15,071 bases of DNA, from assembly GCA_964635965.1 (NCBI GenBank), contig CAZWQX010000091.1, positions 1-15,071 of the forward strand, given 5' to 3'. The position numbers were made by a program, and so were the translations under genes. This DNA is from JAKVAV01 sp964635965 (lineage in GTDB: Bacteria > Bacteroidota > Bacteroidia > Flavobacteriales_D > Cryomorphaceae). The notes under the pieces are model-generated. The model worked only from the letters and a program-made list of their open reading frames with translations, was not told where the DNA came from and ran no database searches. Shown piece by piece: positions 1-6,780 of this stretch (position 1 is the first letter of the stretch; the number at the start of each line of letters is the position of its first letter).

Positions 1-382
1 GACCAAATTTTTGAATGTTGTCGAGAAAGTATGTTTTGGTCTTCCCGTATGTGTAAAAACTCTTTTTCAAGACCAAGGAGTCTTCATTTACCTCAATCAA
101 TTCGTTTCCACCTAACCTAAAAATGAGCGTTCTGCCAACTCTCCAAAGGAAATAGGCCCAAAACACCAAAAAAGCGAAAAACACGACTTTGGTTTGCTCA
201 TCAGTGGCTTGAAACCATTCATTTGCGACAACGACTCCACAAAATATCCATGCCAATAACCAGCCAATTAGCGTTGCCTCCTTCCAGCGCTCGATTCTCC
301 CCAATACAATTACCCGAAGACGACTGCCTTCTTTGCGGTAACTAACTTTTGAATCGAGAATCTTAACGGCAGACTTTGCCAT
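1..382 (-). CDS. Small membrane protein, PH-like C-terminal part (3' end cut by window)
   Basis: The reading frame stays open from ATG at 380-382 (minus strand) to the window edge, giving 127 residues and no stop. I translated it by hand because it is partial. Two hydrophobic helices are visible, about residues 34-53 and 64-82, joined by a short polar loop. The N-terminus is basic. A soluble stretch follows (about 90-127; GGNELIEVNEDSLVLKKS, then a YFLDNI motif) whose alternating pattern resembles bacterial PH-like domains placed after a two-helix hairpin; that assignment is inference. The start codon abuts the bshA stop (TAA then ATG, no gap), so the two are almost certainly co-transcribed and translationally coupled. 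Function is not known. The shorter minus-strand frame at 310-513 is a shadow of these two genes. Confidence 0.75.
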   Translation of the reverse strand, partial: MAKSAVKILDSKVSYRKEGSRLRVIVLGRIERWKEATLIGWLLAWIFCGVVVANEWFQATDEQTKVVFFAFLVFWAYFLWRVGRTLIFRLGGNELIEVNEDSLVLKKSFYTYGKTKTYFLDNIQKFG

Positions 383-1525
383 TTAGAGAACCGTTTGTTT
401 TTGTTTTTCGAGCACCCGATTGTACAAATCAATGTACATGGGTAGAATTTTATCAATACTGAAATCATAGGCTCGCTTCTTGGCGTTCTGCTTGAAATCA
501 GCCAAGGTTTCATCTTCCTTCAAAATACCGATAGCTTTCACGGCCATGTCTTCAATATCACCGACCGCGCTCATATGACCGGAAAACCCTTCCACATTAA
601 GTTCGGGCAATCCGCCTGAATTTGTAGAAATCACCGGGACTCCTGAAGCCATTGCCTCCAGAGCTGCCAAGCCAAAACTCTCCTTCTCAGATGGGAGGAT
701 AAAAAGGTCGGAAATGCATAATACCTCTTCGGGTTTTTTCAGTTTTCCAATTATGTGGGTGTCCTTGCACGTACCCAATTTGCGACACAGCATTTCGACA
801 TTATGTCGCTCAGGTCCATCTCCTACGAGTAAGAGTTTAGCGGGAACCTCGTCGGAAATTTTCTTGAACACCCGAACCACATCCTCTACCCTCTTTACGG
901 GTCTGAAATTCGATATGTGGGTAATGATTCGCTCACCATTTGGGGCATAATCATTCCGAAAATCTTTTTCGGGACGCGGTAAGTAGTGATCAGGACAAAT
1001 GAAATTTGGAATAACATCTATTCCGTTCTCAATTTCGAAGTGTTCGTAAGTCTCTGCTTTGAGACTCTCAGAAACGGCTGTTACCGCATTGCTTCGGTTG
1101 ATGGCAAAAGTAATGGCAGGTGCGAAACTCGAATCTTTTCCAACCAGGGTAATATCCGTCCCGTGAAGAGTAGTAATAAATGGTATGTGAATTCCCTCTG
1201 CTGCTAAAATTTGCTGAGCCATGTAAGCAGCAGAAGCATGCGGAATTGCGTAATGAACGTGCAACAAATCCAATCCTTCAAACTTTACAACGTCAACTAA
1301 TTTACTAGCCAATACCGTCTCATAAGGTGGATAATCAAATAGTGGATACTCTGATACGATTACCTCATGATAATAGAGGTTTTGTGTAAACGACCCCAAT
1401 CGCACTGGCTGGTTGTAGGATATGAAATGAATTTCATGCCCCCTCAAAGCCAAGGCTTTACCTAATTCAGTCGCTACTACTCCACTTCCTCCGAAGGTTG
1501 GGTAAAGTACAATTCCGATTTTCAT
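383..1525 (-). CDS. bshA: N-acetyl-alpha-D-glucosaminyl L-malate synthase BshA (bacillithiol biosynthesis)
   Basis: This 380-residue GT4-family, GT-B-fold glycosyltransferase has the family's usual length. The N-terminus shows the BshA signature: MKIGIVLYPTFGGSGVVATE, with the glycine loop G12-G13-S-G, then HEIHFISYNQPVRL. Further landmarks are HVHYAIPHA (89-97), HGTDITLVG (121-129), the phosphate-binding ISNFRPVKRV (204-213) and the C-terminal donor-site E-x7-E motif (E282 and E290). BshA transfers GlcNAc from UDP-GlcNAc to L-malate, the first step of bacillithiol synthesis in the cytoplasm. Known members occur in Firmicutes and many Bacteroidota. The later-step genes bshB and bshC are not in this window. 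A TATCTTTG element lies 18 bp before the start. The downstream membrane-protein gene follows with no gap. Confidence 0.93.
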   Translation of the reverse strand: MKIGIVLYPTFGGSGVVATELGKALALRGHEIHFISYNQPVRLGSFTQNLYYHEVIVSEYPLFDYPPYETVLASKLVDVVKFEGLDLLHVHYAIPHASAAYMAQQILAAEGIHIPFITTLHGTDITLVGKDSSFAPAITFAINRSNAVTAVSESLKAETYEHFEIENGIDVIPNFICPDHYLPRPEKDFRNDYAPNGERIITHISNFRPVKRVEDVVRVFKKISDEVPAKLLLVGDGPERHNVEMLCRKLGTCKDTHIIGKLKKPEEVLCISDLFILPSEKESFGLAALEAMASGVPVISTNSGGLPELNVEGFSGHMSAVGDIEDMAVKAIGILKEDETLADFKQNAKKRAYDFSIDKILPMYIDLYNRVLEKQKQTVL

Positions 1526-1543
1526 ATCATTTAGTCAGGTGAG

Positions 1544-1551
1544 CAAAGATA
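1544..1551 (-). promoter_or_regulatory. Bacteroidota-type -7 promoter element for bshA
   Basis: The minus strand reads TATCTTTG here, an exact match to the TAnnTTTG -7 consensus of Bacteroidota housekeeping promoters. It ends 18 nt before the bshA ATG, so the predicted 5' leader is only about 10-14 nt. I see no convincing TTG -33 element at the usual spacing, so the call rests on the -7 match and its position. Confidence 0.5.
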
Positions 1552-1724
1552 ATGCATTGTGAGTCGGGATGCTTGTAGTTAATTGAACAACCATATTTCT
1601 CAAACAACGGAAAGCGTCACAAGTTTTTCCAAGTCCAATAGGTATTCTAAACGATTTATGGTCGCAAATCGCGAATTCGTGATCCTCATGGGTTGTTTAA
1701 CGAATATTAATAGCCGGATAACCC

Positions 1725-1751
1725 TTGTATCGGCAATTAGCAGTAGTTTCG
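1725..1751 (+). promoter_or_regulatory. Candidate promoter of the M16 peptidase gene
   Basis: CTTG (TTG at 1725-1727) is followed after 16 bp by TAGTTTCG (1744-1751), one mismatch from TAnnTTTG. The spacing is slightly shorter than the usual 17-23 bp. The start codon lies 30 bp downstream, which would leave a leader of roughly 24 nt. The rest of the 1526-1781 intergenic region is AT-rich. It holds nothing else I can assign, apart from an imperfect palindrome at 1668-1683. Confidence 0.35.
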
Positions 1752-1781
1752 TGGCCTAATTATCGAAAATCAAAGTAAACC

Positions 1782-4739
1782 ATGAAGAACCTACGAAACG
1801 TACTCTGGATTTTACCCGTTCTATTCTTGGCCGCATGCGTTCAGGAAAGTGGGAGCGACACCGAATACAAGTACGACTACGAAACGGTTGAGGGAGATCC
1901 GTTAGGAGCAAAAATTTATACGCTCGATAATGGAATGAAAGTCTACATGTCCGTTAATCGCGATGAACCTCGTGTTGTAACGCAAATTGCGGTGAGAACG
2001 GGAAGTAAACAAGATCCCGCAGACGCGACAGGACTTGCCCATTACTTGGAGCATATGTTGTTCAAGGGAACATCTGAATATGGCACCAAGGATTGGGAAA
2101 ACGAAAAAGAACTTATCAAGCAGATTTCTGATCTGTATGAAGAACATAGAAACACGCAAGATCCTGAAGAGAGAAAGGCAATATATGCCCGAATCGACAG
2201 CATTTCAGGAGAAGCTGCGAAGTTGGCCATTGCCAATGAGTACGATAAAATGATCGGTTCTCTCGGTGCTCAAGGAACAAATGCCTATACCTGGTACGAG
2301 CAAACGGTTTACATTAACGATGTTCCTTCCAACGAGTTGGAAAAGTGGGCTAAACTTGAGTCTGAGCGATTCAAACAACTGGTGCTCCGTTTATTTCATA
2401 CAGAACTAGAGGCGGTTTACGAAGAATTTAATAGAACTCTCGATAGTGACTACCGTCAGGCATACTATACAATGATGTCTGAAATGTTCAAGAATCACCA
2501 GTACGGTACTCAAACTACAATCGGAACCAGCGATCACCTGAAGAATCCTTCGATGGAGAAGATCCACGCATACTTCAAGGAGCGTTATGTACCGAATAAC
2601 ATGGCTATTGTTTTGTCGGGAGACATTGATCCTGACGAAACGGTTGAAATGATAGAGCAGTATTTTGGAGACTACGAGCCTGCAGACGTACCGGCTTTCG
2701 AGGTAGCTCAGGAGGAGCCTATCACTGAGCCGATCGTAAAAGATATTACGGGGGTACAAGCTGAGTTTGTGAATATTGGTTACCGCCTTCCCGGTGCAGG
2801 CACATCCGAAGCGACCAAGCTGATGGTAATGGATGGGATCCTTTCAAATGGCCAGGCTGGTTTAATCGACCTTAACTTAGTTCAAAAGCAGGAAGTTCTT
2901 CGCGCCTACAGCTCTCCAACGGTGTTGACCGATTACAGCATGCTAATGCTCTCAGGAAATCCACGAGACGGACAAGACCTCAATGAAGTTGCCGATCTAT
3001 TACGCGGACAAATTGAGATGATTCAAAAGGGAGAATTTGAAGATTGGATGGTTGAGGCGGTTGTAAACGATATGAAACTTCGCGAACTCAGAGGGTCTGA
3101 AAACAATTGGAGTCGAGCGGGAAAAATGGTCGATGCGTTTATCTACGGAGAAGAATGGAGCGATGTTGTTTCTCAATACGATCAAATGGCTGCGCTGACG
3201 AAACAAGACATTGTTGACTTTGCCAACGAGTGGTTCGGCGACAATTACGTACAGGTAAACAAACGCGCGGGTAAAAACAACGCGGTAAAAGTTGAAAAAC
3301 CCCAAATCACTCCCGTTGAAATCGACCGTGAAACACAATCTGATTTTTATCTGGCTTGGGATAGCGTAGAGTCGGGAAGAATTGATCCCGTTTTCCTCGA
3401 CTATCAAGCGTCAATTACTTCTGATGCGATGACTAACGGCATTGAGTTTTACAACATTAAAAATGAGAACAACGAGCTGTTCAGCCTCTACTATATTCTG
3501 GACATGGGTACGGATCACGATCAACTTCTTGGGTTGGCCGTTGATTACCTTCCCTTCCTTGGTACAACTTCAATGACCGCTGAAGAGCTGCGAAAAGAAA
3601 TGTTCAAACTTGGATTGAGCTTTGATGTATTCAGTTCGCGTGATCGCTCTTACGTAGTACTTCGCGGATTGAATGAATCATTGGAAGAGGGAGTGAAACT
3701 TTTCGAAGAAGTTCTGGCAACGGTTGAACCGGATGAAAAGGCAATGAGCGATATGATCGACGGCATCTTGAAGCAACGTCAGGATGCGATGAAGAGTAAA
3801 GGTCAAATCCTCTTCAATGCTATGAGTCAATATGCCCAATACGGACCTGAAAATCCGTTAAAAAACATCATGTCAGAAGAAGAGTTGAGAAACATAAAAC
3901 CTGATGAATTGATTTCTAGATTGAAGGACTTGACTTCATACAAGCACAAGATCTTCTACTACGGACCACAAGATTACAAAGAAGCAATGGCAACTATTGA
4001 GCAGTATCATAAGGTTCCTGCTGAATTGAAAGACTATCCTGAAGCGGTAGAATTTGCCGAGCTCCCAATCGAAGAGAATAAGGTTTATTTCGTGGATTAC
4101 GATATGGTACAAAGCGAATTGCTAATGACGGCGAAAGGTCCTCAGTTCAATGCTGAGCTTGCCCCTGAAGTAAATTTATTTAATCAGTATTTCGGAAGCG
4201 GCTTGTCATCAATTGTGTTCCAAGAAATTCGTGAATCAAAAGCTCTGGCTTACTCTGCATACAGCTACTTCACGATGCCTTCTGACAAAGATGACTCTCA
4301 CTACGTGCGCGCCTACATCGGTGCCCAGGTTGATAAGCTTCCTGAAGCTACCAATGCGATGATGACTTTGATGAACGACATGCCAAGAGCTGATGTTCAG
4401 TTCGAGTCGGCCCGTGACGCGGCAATGAAGCAAATTGAAACAAATCGCACAACACGCGAATCTGTTTTCTGGAGTTACCTCTCCGCACAAGAAAGAGGTT
4501 TGGATTACGATTTGAATGAGAAGGTGTACGACAATCTTCAAACCATGTCTTTTGAAGATCTACAAGGTTTCTTTGAAGAAAACATCAAAGGGAAGCCTTA
4601 CACTTTCTGTGTAATTGGAAATAAGGAAATGGTAGACCAAAAAGTACTCGAAGAGCTGGGAACTCTTGAAGAATTGACTCTCGAGGAGCTTTTCGGTTAC
4701 CCACAAAAAGATCAAGCCGACGTGCTGGTAAAAAAATAG
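1782..4739 (+). CDS. M16 family zinc metallopeptidase (pitrilysin/insulinase-type), lipoprotein
   Basis: This is a 985-residue two-module M16 peptidase. The N-terminus is a lipoprotein signal (MKNLRNVLWILPVLFLAAC, lipobox LAAC with Cys19), so the enzyme is probably anchored in the periplasm or outer membrane. The first module carries the inverted zinc motif H87-Y-L-E90-H91. The third ligand is probably E208 in ELEAVYEE, with E215 as the second conserved glutamate. A charged helical insert (about 105-150) widens the H91-E208 distance to 117 residues, against about 76 in classic members. The second module (about 560-960; QYFGSGLSS, EIRESKALAYSAY) has no HxxEH and is expected to be a non-catalytic partner half. 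M16 enzymes enclose and degrade short unfolded peptides. Substrates here are unknown. The gene is monocistronic: its own candidate promoter lies upstream and a strong terminator directly downstream. Confidence 0.92.
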   Translation: MKNLRNVLWILPVLFLAACVQESGSDTEYKYDYETVEGDPLGAKIYTLDNGMKVYMSVNRDEPRVVTQIAVRTGSKQDPADATGLAHYLEHMLFKGTSEYGTKDWENEKELIKQISDLYEEHRNTQDPEERKAIYARIDSISGEAAKLAIANEYDKMIGSLGAQGTNAYTWYEQTVYINDVPSNELEKWAKLESERFKQLVLRLFHTELEAVYEEFNRTLDSDYRQAYYTMMSEMFKNHQYGTQTTIGTSDHLKNPSMEKIHAYFKERYVPNNMAIVLSGDIDPDETVEMIEQYFGDYEPADVPAFEVAQEEPITEPIVKDITGVQAEFVNIGYRLPGAGTSEATKLMVMDGILSNGQAGLIDLNLVQKQEVLRAYSSPTVLTDYSMLMLSGNPRDGQDLNEVADLLRGQIEMIQKGEFEDWMVEAVVNDMKLRELRGSENNWSRAGKMVDAFIYGEEWSDVVSQYDQMAALTKQDIVDFANEWFGDNYVQVNKRAGKNNAVKVEKPQITPVEIDRETQSDFYLAWDSVESGRIDPVFLDYQASITSDAMTNGIEFYNIKNENNELFSLYYILDMGTDHDQLLGLAVDYLPFLGTTSMTAEELRKEMFKLGLSFDVFSSRDRSYVVLRGLNESLEEGVKLFEEVLATVEPDEKAMSDMIDGILKQRQDAMKSKGQILFNAMSQYAQYGPENPLKNIMSEEELRNIKPDELISRLKDLTSYKHKIFYYGPQDYKEAMATIEQYHKVPAELKDYPEAVEFAELPIEENKVYFVDYDMVQSELLMTAKGPQFNAELAPEVNLFNQYFGSGLSSIVFQEIRESKALAYSAYSYFTMPSDKDDSHYVRAYIGAQVDKLPEATNAMMTLMNDMPRADVQFESARDAAMKQIETNRTTRESVFWSYLSAQERGLDYDLNEKVYDNLQTMSFEDLQGFFEENIKGKPYTFCVIGNKEMVDQKVLEELGTLEELTLEELFGYPQKDQADVLVKK

Positions 4740-4758
4740 CGAGCAAACACTGAAGATT

Positions 4759-4792
4759 AAAACCCCTTCGGCTCGTTCGAAGGGGTTTTTTT
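4759..4792 (+). terminator. Intrinsic terminator after the M16 peptidase gene
   Basis: A perfect 12-bp stem (AAAACCCCTTCG at 4759-4770 with CGAAGGGGTTTT at 4778-4789) closes a 7-nt loop and runs into a seven-T tract (4786-4792). It begins 20 bp after the peptidase stop codon. The AAAA on the left arm facing the T tract could let it act in both directions, but no convergent gene is present. Confidence 0.92.
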
Positions 4793-4807
4793 ATGGTTTA
4801 ATCAATG

Positions 4808-4815
4808 TACTTTCG
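4808..4815 (+). promoter_or_regulatory. Candidate -7 element of the MATE transporter gene
   Basis: TACTTTCG differs from TAnnTTTG at one base and resembles TAGTTTCG upstream of the M16 gene. It sits only 8 bp before the ATG at 4824, so transcription would start within a few bases of the start codon and give a leaderless or near-leaderless mRNA. No clear TTG -33 element is visible; that position falls on the T tract of the preceding terminator. Confidence 0.35.
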
Positions 4816-4823
4816 CAGGCCCG

Positions 4824-6167
4824 ATGACCGTAGCAGAACACTATAGAACCAACTTGAGAATTGCCATCCCCGTGATGATGGGGCAGCTGGGCCATATTAT
4901 GGTTTCGGTTGCGGATAGCGTCATGGTTGGGCAATTGGGAACTATTCCCTTGGCAGCCGTTGCATTTGGCAATAGCATTTATGTGATTCTAATGGTATTT
5001 GGATTGGGAATAACTTACGGAATCACTCCTCTGGTCGCTCAATCAATCGGAAAGAAGCAATATAATCTTCAAAGTGCTTTGCTTCGACATTCTCTGAGAG
5101 TTAATGCCGGGTCTGCACTGATTCTTTTCCTTCTCCTTATCGGTTGCTTACCCCTAATGCCTTATATGGGTCAAGAAGAGGGGGTAATAGAAATGGCTGG
5201 GCCCTATCTCATCATTACCGGGTCTTCAATAATTCCTTTGATGATCTTTCAGGCCTTTAAGCAATTTGCCGAAGGATTTTCAGATACAAAACGGGCGATG
5301 CAAATCATTATCGGATGCAATCTTTTGAATGTAGCATTGAACTATGTGCTGATCTACGGGAAGTTTGGTTTTCCAGCTCTCGGTATCAATGGAGCTGCAT
5401 GGGCTACACTGATTGCAAGATCCTTGATGGTGGTTTTTATCGCCCGATATATACTCAATCATCAACGTTTCCGGAAGCACCAGCTCAGCTTGTTTGGATT
5501 TAGACTTCGCAAAAAAATCATTCGAAAGCTTCTCCAAGTTGGAGTGCCAATGGGACTTCAATTCACCTTTGAGGTAACCGCGTTTGCACTAGCGGCAATT
5601 TTCGCTGGAATGATCAACGCGACTGCATTAGCAGCACATCAGATTGCGATCAACATTGCCAGTGTTAGCTATATGGGTGTCACAGGATTGGGAGCGGCGG
5701 CGACGGTTCGCGTTGGAAATCAGGTTGGCGAAAAAGATGTATCAAACTTGAGAAAGGCAAGCAAATCCATTTTCATTATGGCAGCTGCTTGGATGGCTTT
5801 TGCCGGGGTTATCATCTTTTTCATGAGGGGAATACTAGCGGGCTTCTATTCAAGTGATGTGGAGGTGTTAGCTCTTGCCACGAAACTTCTTATCGTGGCC
5901 GTACTTTTCCAGCTTTCGGATGGAATACAGGCAGTAGCCCTTGGTGCTTTAAGGGGTTTTACCGATGTAAAAATTCCTACTTGGATTGTCTTCATCGTGT
6001 ATTGGTTACTCGTACTGCCAATAGCCTATGCAACAGTAAAATTCACCTCTTGGGGTGCCATGGGAATTTGGTACACCCTAGCCGCAGGACTAACCCTTTC
6101 GGCAGTGCTCTTAACGGGACGTTATGCAATTTTGCAGAAGAGATTTGCCGCTAAATTGAAATTTTAG
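4824..6167 (+). CDS. MATE family multidrug/cation antiporter (NorM-like)
   Basis: The 447-residue length and about twelve hydrophobic segments fit the MATE family, inner-membrane antiporters that export cationic drugs or metabolites using Na+ or H+ gradients. Family signatures are visible in both halves. The N-half has MMGQLGHIMVSVADSVMVGQLG and PLAAVAFGNS, followed by GITPLVAQSIGKK. The C-half mirror has ALAAHQIAINIASVSYM and GLGAAATVRVGNQVGEKD. The cytoplasmic link between the halves is at about 213-233 (RFRKHQLSLFGFRLRKKIIR). The substrate cannot be read from the sequence, so I give no gene symbol. The gene stands alone after the M16 terminator, with a probable promoter immediately before its ATG. 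Confidence 0.92.
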   Translation: MTVAEHYRTNLRIAIPVMMGQLGHIMVSVADSVMVGQLGTIPLAAVAFGNSIYVILMVFGLGITYGITPLVAQSIGKKQYNLQSALLRHSLRVNAGSALILFLLLIGCLPLMPYMGQEEGVIEMAGPYLIITGSSIIPLMIFQAFKQFAEGFSDTKRAMQIIIGCNLLNVALNYVLIYGKFGFPALGINGAAWATLIARSLMVVFIARYILNHQRFRKHQLSLFGFRLRKKIIRKLLQVGVPMGLQFTFEVTAFALAAIFAGMINATALAAHQIAINIASVSYMGVTGLGAAATVRVGNQVGEKDVSNLRKASKSIFIMAAAWMAFAGVIIFFMRGILAGFYSSDVEVLALATKLLIVAVLFQLSDGIQAVALGALRGFTDVKIPTWIVFIVYWLLVLPIAYATVKFTSWGAMGIWYTLAAGLTLSAVLLTGRYAILQKRFAAKLKF

Positions 6168-6172
6168 CGTCA

Positions 6173-6211
6173 TACCTGTAACCATTCTGATTTCCGGACA
6201 CTCTGTCTATT
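6173..6211 (+). promoter_or_regulatory. Putative ECF promoter upstream of the sigma factor operon (copy 1)
   Basis: TACCTGTAACCAT (6173-6185) is followed 13 bp later by CACTCTGTCTATT (6199-6211). The 13-mer recurs exactly at 8377-8389, where a similar CACTATCCTATC follows after 14 bp. TGTAAC-type -35 boxes with GTC-containing -10 boxes are typical of ECF sigma promoters, but the 21-22 bp between TGTAAC and TGTCTA is longer than usual, so the -10 placement is tentative. A transcript starting near 6215 would give a leader of about 25 nt to the proposed CTG start. Confidence 0.5.
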
Positions 6212-6240
6212 GGTAGTCATCAGAAGAAAACCGCACTACT

Positions 6241-6780
6241 CTGGACGAAAGAAAGCTCATAAAGGACTGCTTGAAAGGGAAACGCTCTGCCCGATTGCAG
6301 CTGTATGAGCAGCACAAAGGGATAATGTTTGCCCTTTGCCTTAGATATACTCAAACACGTGAGGAAGCAGAGGACGTGCTTCAAGAGGGTTTTCTAAAGG
6401 TCTACCGTGATTTACATCAATACAAACCTGAAGCGCCACTAGGCGCTTGGATTCGAAAAGTGATGGTCAATACAGCGCTTGAGAATATTCGAAAGAAAAA
6501 ACGCAGGCCCCAGGCCCGGGATGAGGAAATTGCCCCATGGGAGAATTACACCGAAACGGACGCATCGGAGGCGATGCAAGCTCAAGATTTGATGAAATTG
6601 ATTTCGGGATTACCTGAGGAGTACAAACTGGTCTTCAACTTGGTAGCCATTGAAGGATTTAGCCATCGCGAGGTAGCGGAGATGTTGAGAATTAGTGAAA
6701 GCAACAGCAAAGTAAGATTAACAAGAGCTCGAGCCATTTTGCGAGAGAAGGTGGCCGCATTATTTGAAATCGAAAGATGA
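6241..6780 (+). CDS. ECF-type RNA polymerase sigma factor (start codon uncertain, possibly CTG)
   Basis: A short sigma-70-family protein with only regions 2 and 4. Region 2 covers LIKDCLKGKRSARLQLYEQH through EDVLQEGFLKVYRDL. Region 4 has LPEEYKLVFNLVAIEGFSHREVAEML, ending in the DNA-recognition helix around SESNSKVRLTRARA. The first ATG/GTG/TTG in frame is TTG at 6271 (169 residues), but that start cuts off DERKLIKDC, which matches the usual beginning of region 2 in Bacteroidota ECF factors. The frame is open back to a stop at 6214, and the only start-like codon that restores this stretch is CTG at 6241 (179 residues). I use 6241; TTG 6271 is the conservative alternative. The gene overlaps the next one by ATGA (6777-6780), implying translational coupling with its probable anti-sigma partner. 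Confidence 0.88.
   Translation: MDERKLIKDCLKGKRSARLQLYEQHKGIMFALCLRYTQTREEAEDVLQEGFLKVYRDLHQYKPEAPLGAWIRKVMVNTALENIRKKKRRPQARDEEIAPWENYTETDASEAMQAQDLMKLISGLPEEYKLVFNLVAIEGFSHREVAEMLRISESNSKVRLTRARAILREKVAALFEIER

Noticed and set aside
310..513. Minus-strand frame of 67 residues
   Set aside because: It runs through the end of bshA and the start of the next gene in another frame, with no domain or signal.
3000..3407. Minus-strand frame of 135 residues inside the M16 gene
   Set aside because: Lies wholly antisense to a well-supported coding region and shows no recognisable motif.
4555..4739. Second M16 module examined for an active zinc motif
   Set aside because: No HxxEH occurs in the C-terminal half; it fits the usual inactive partner module rather than a degenerate gene.
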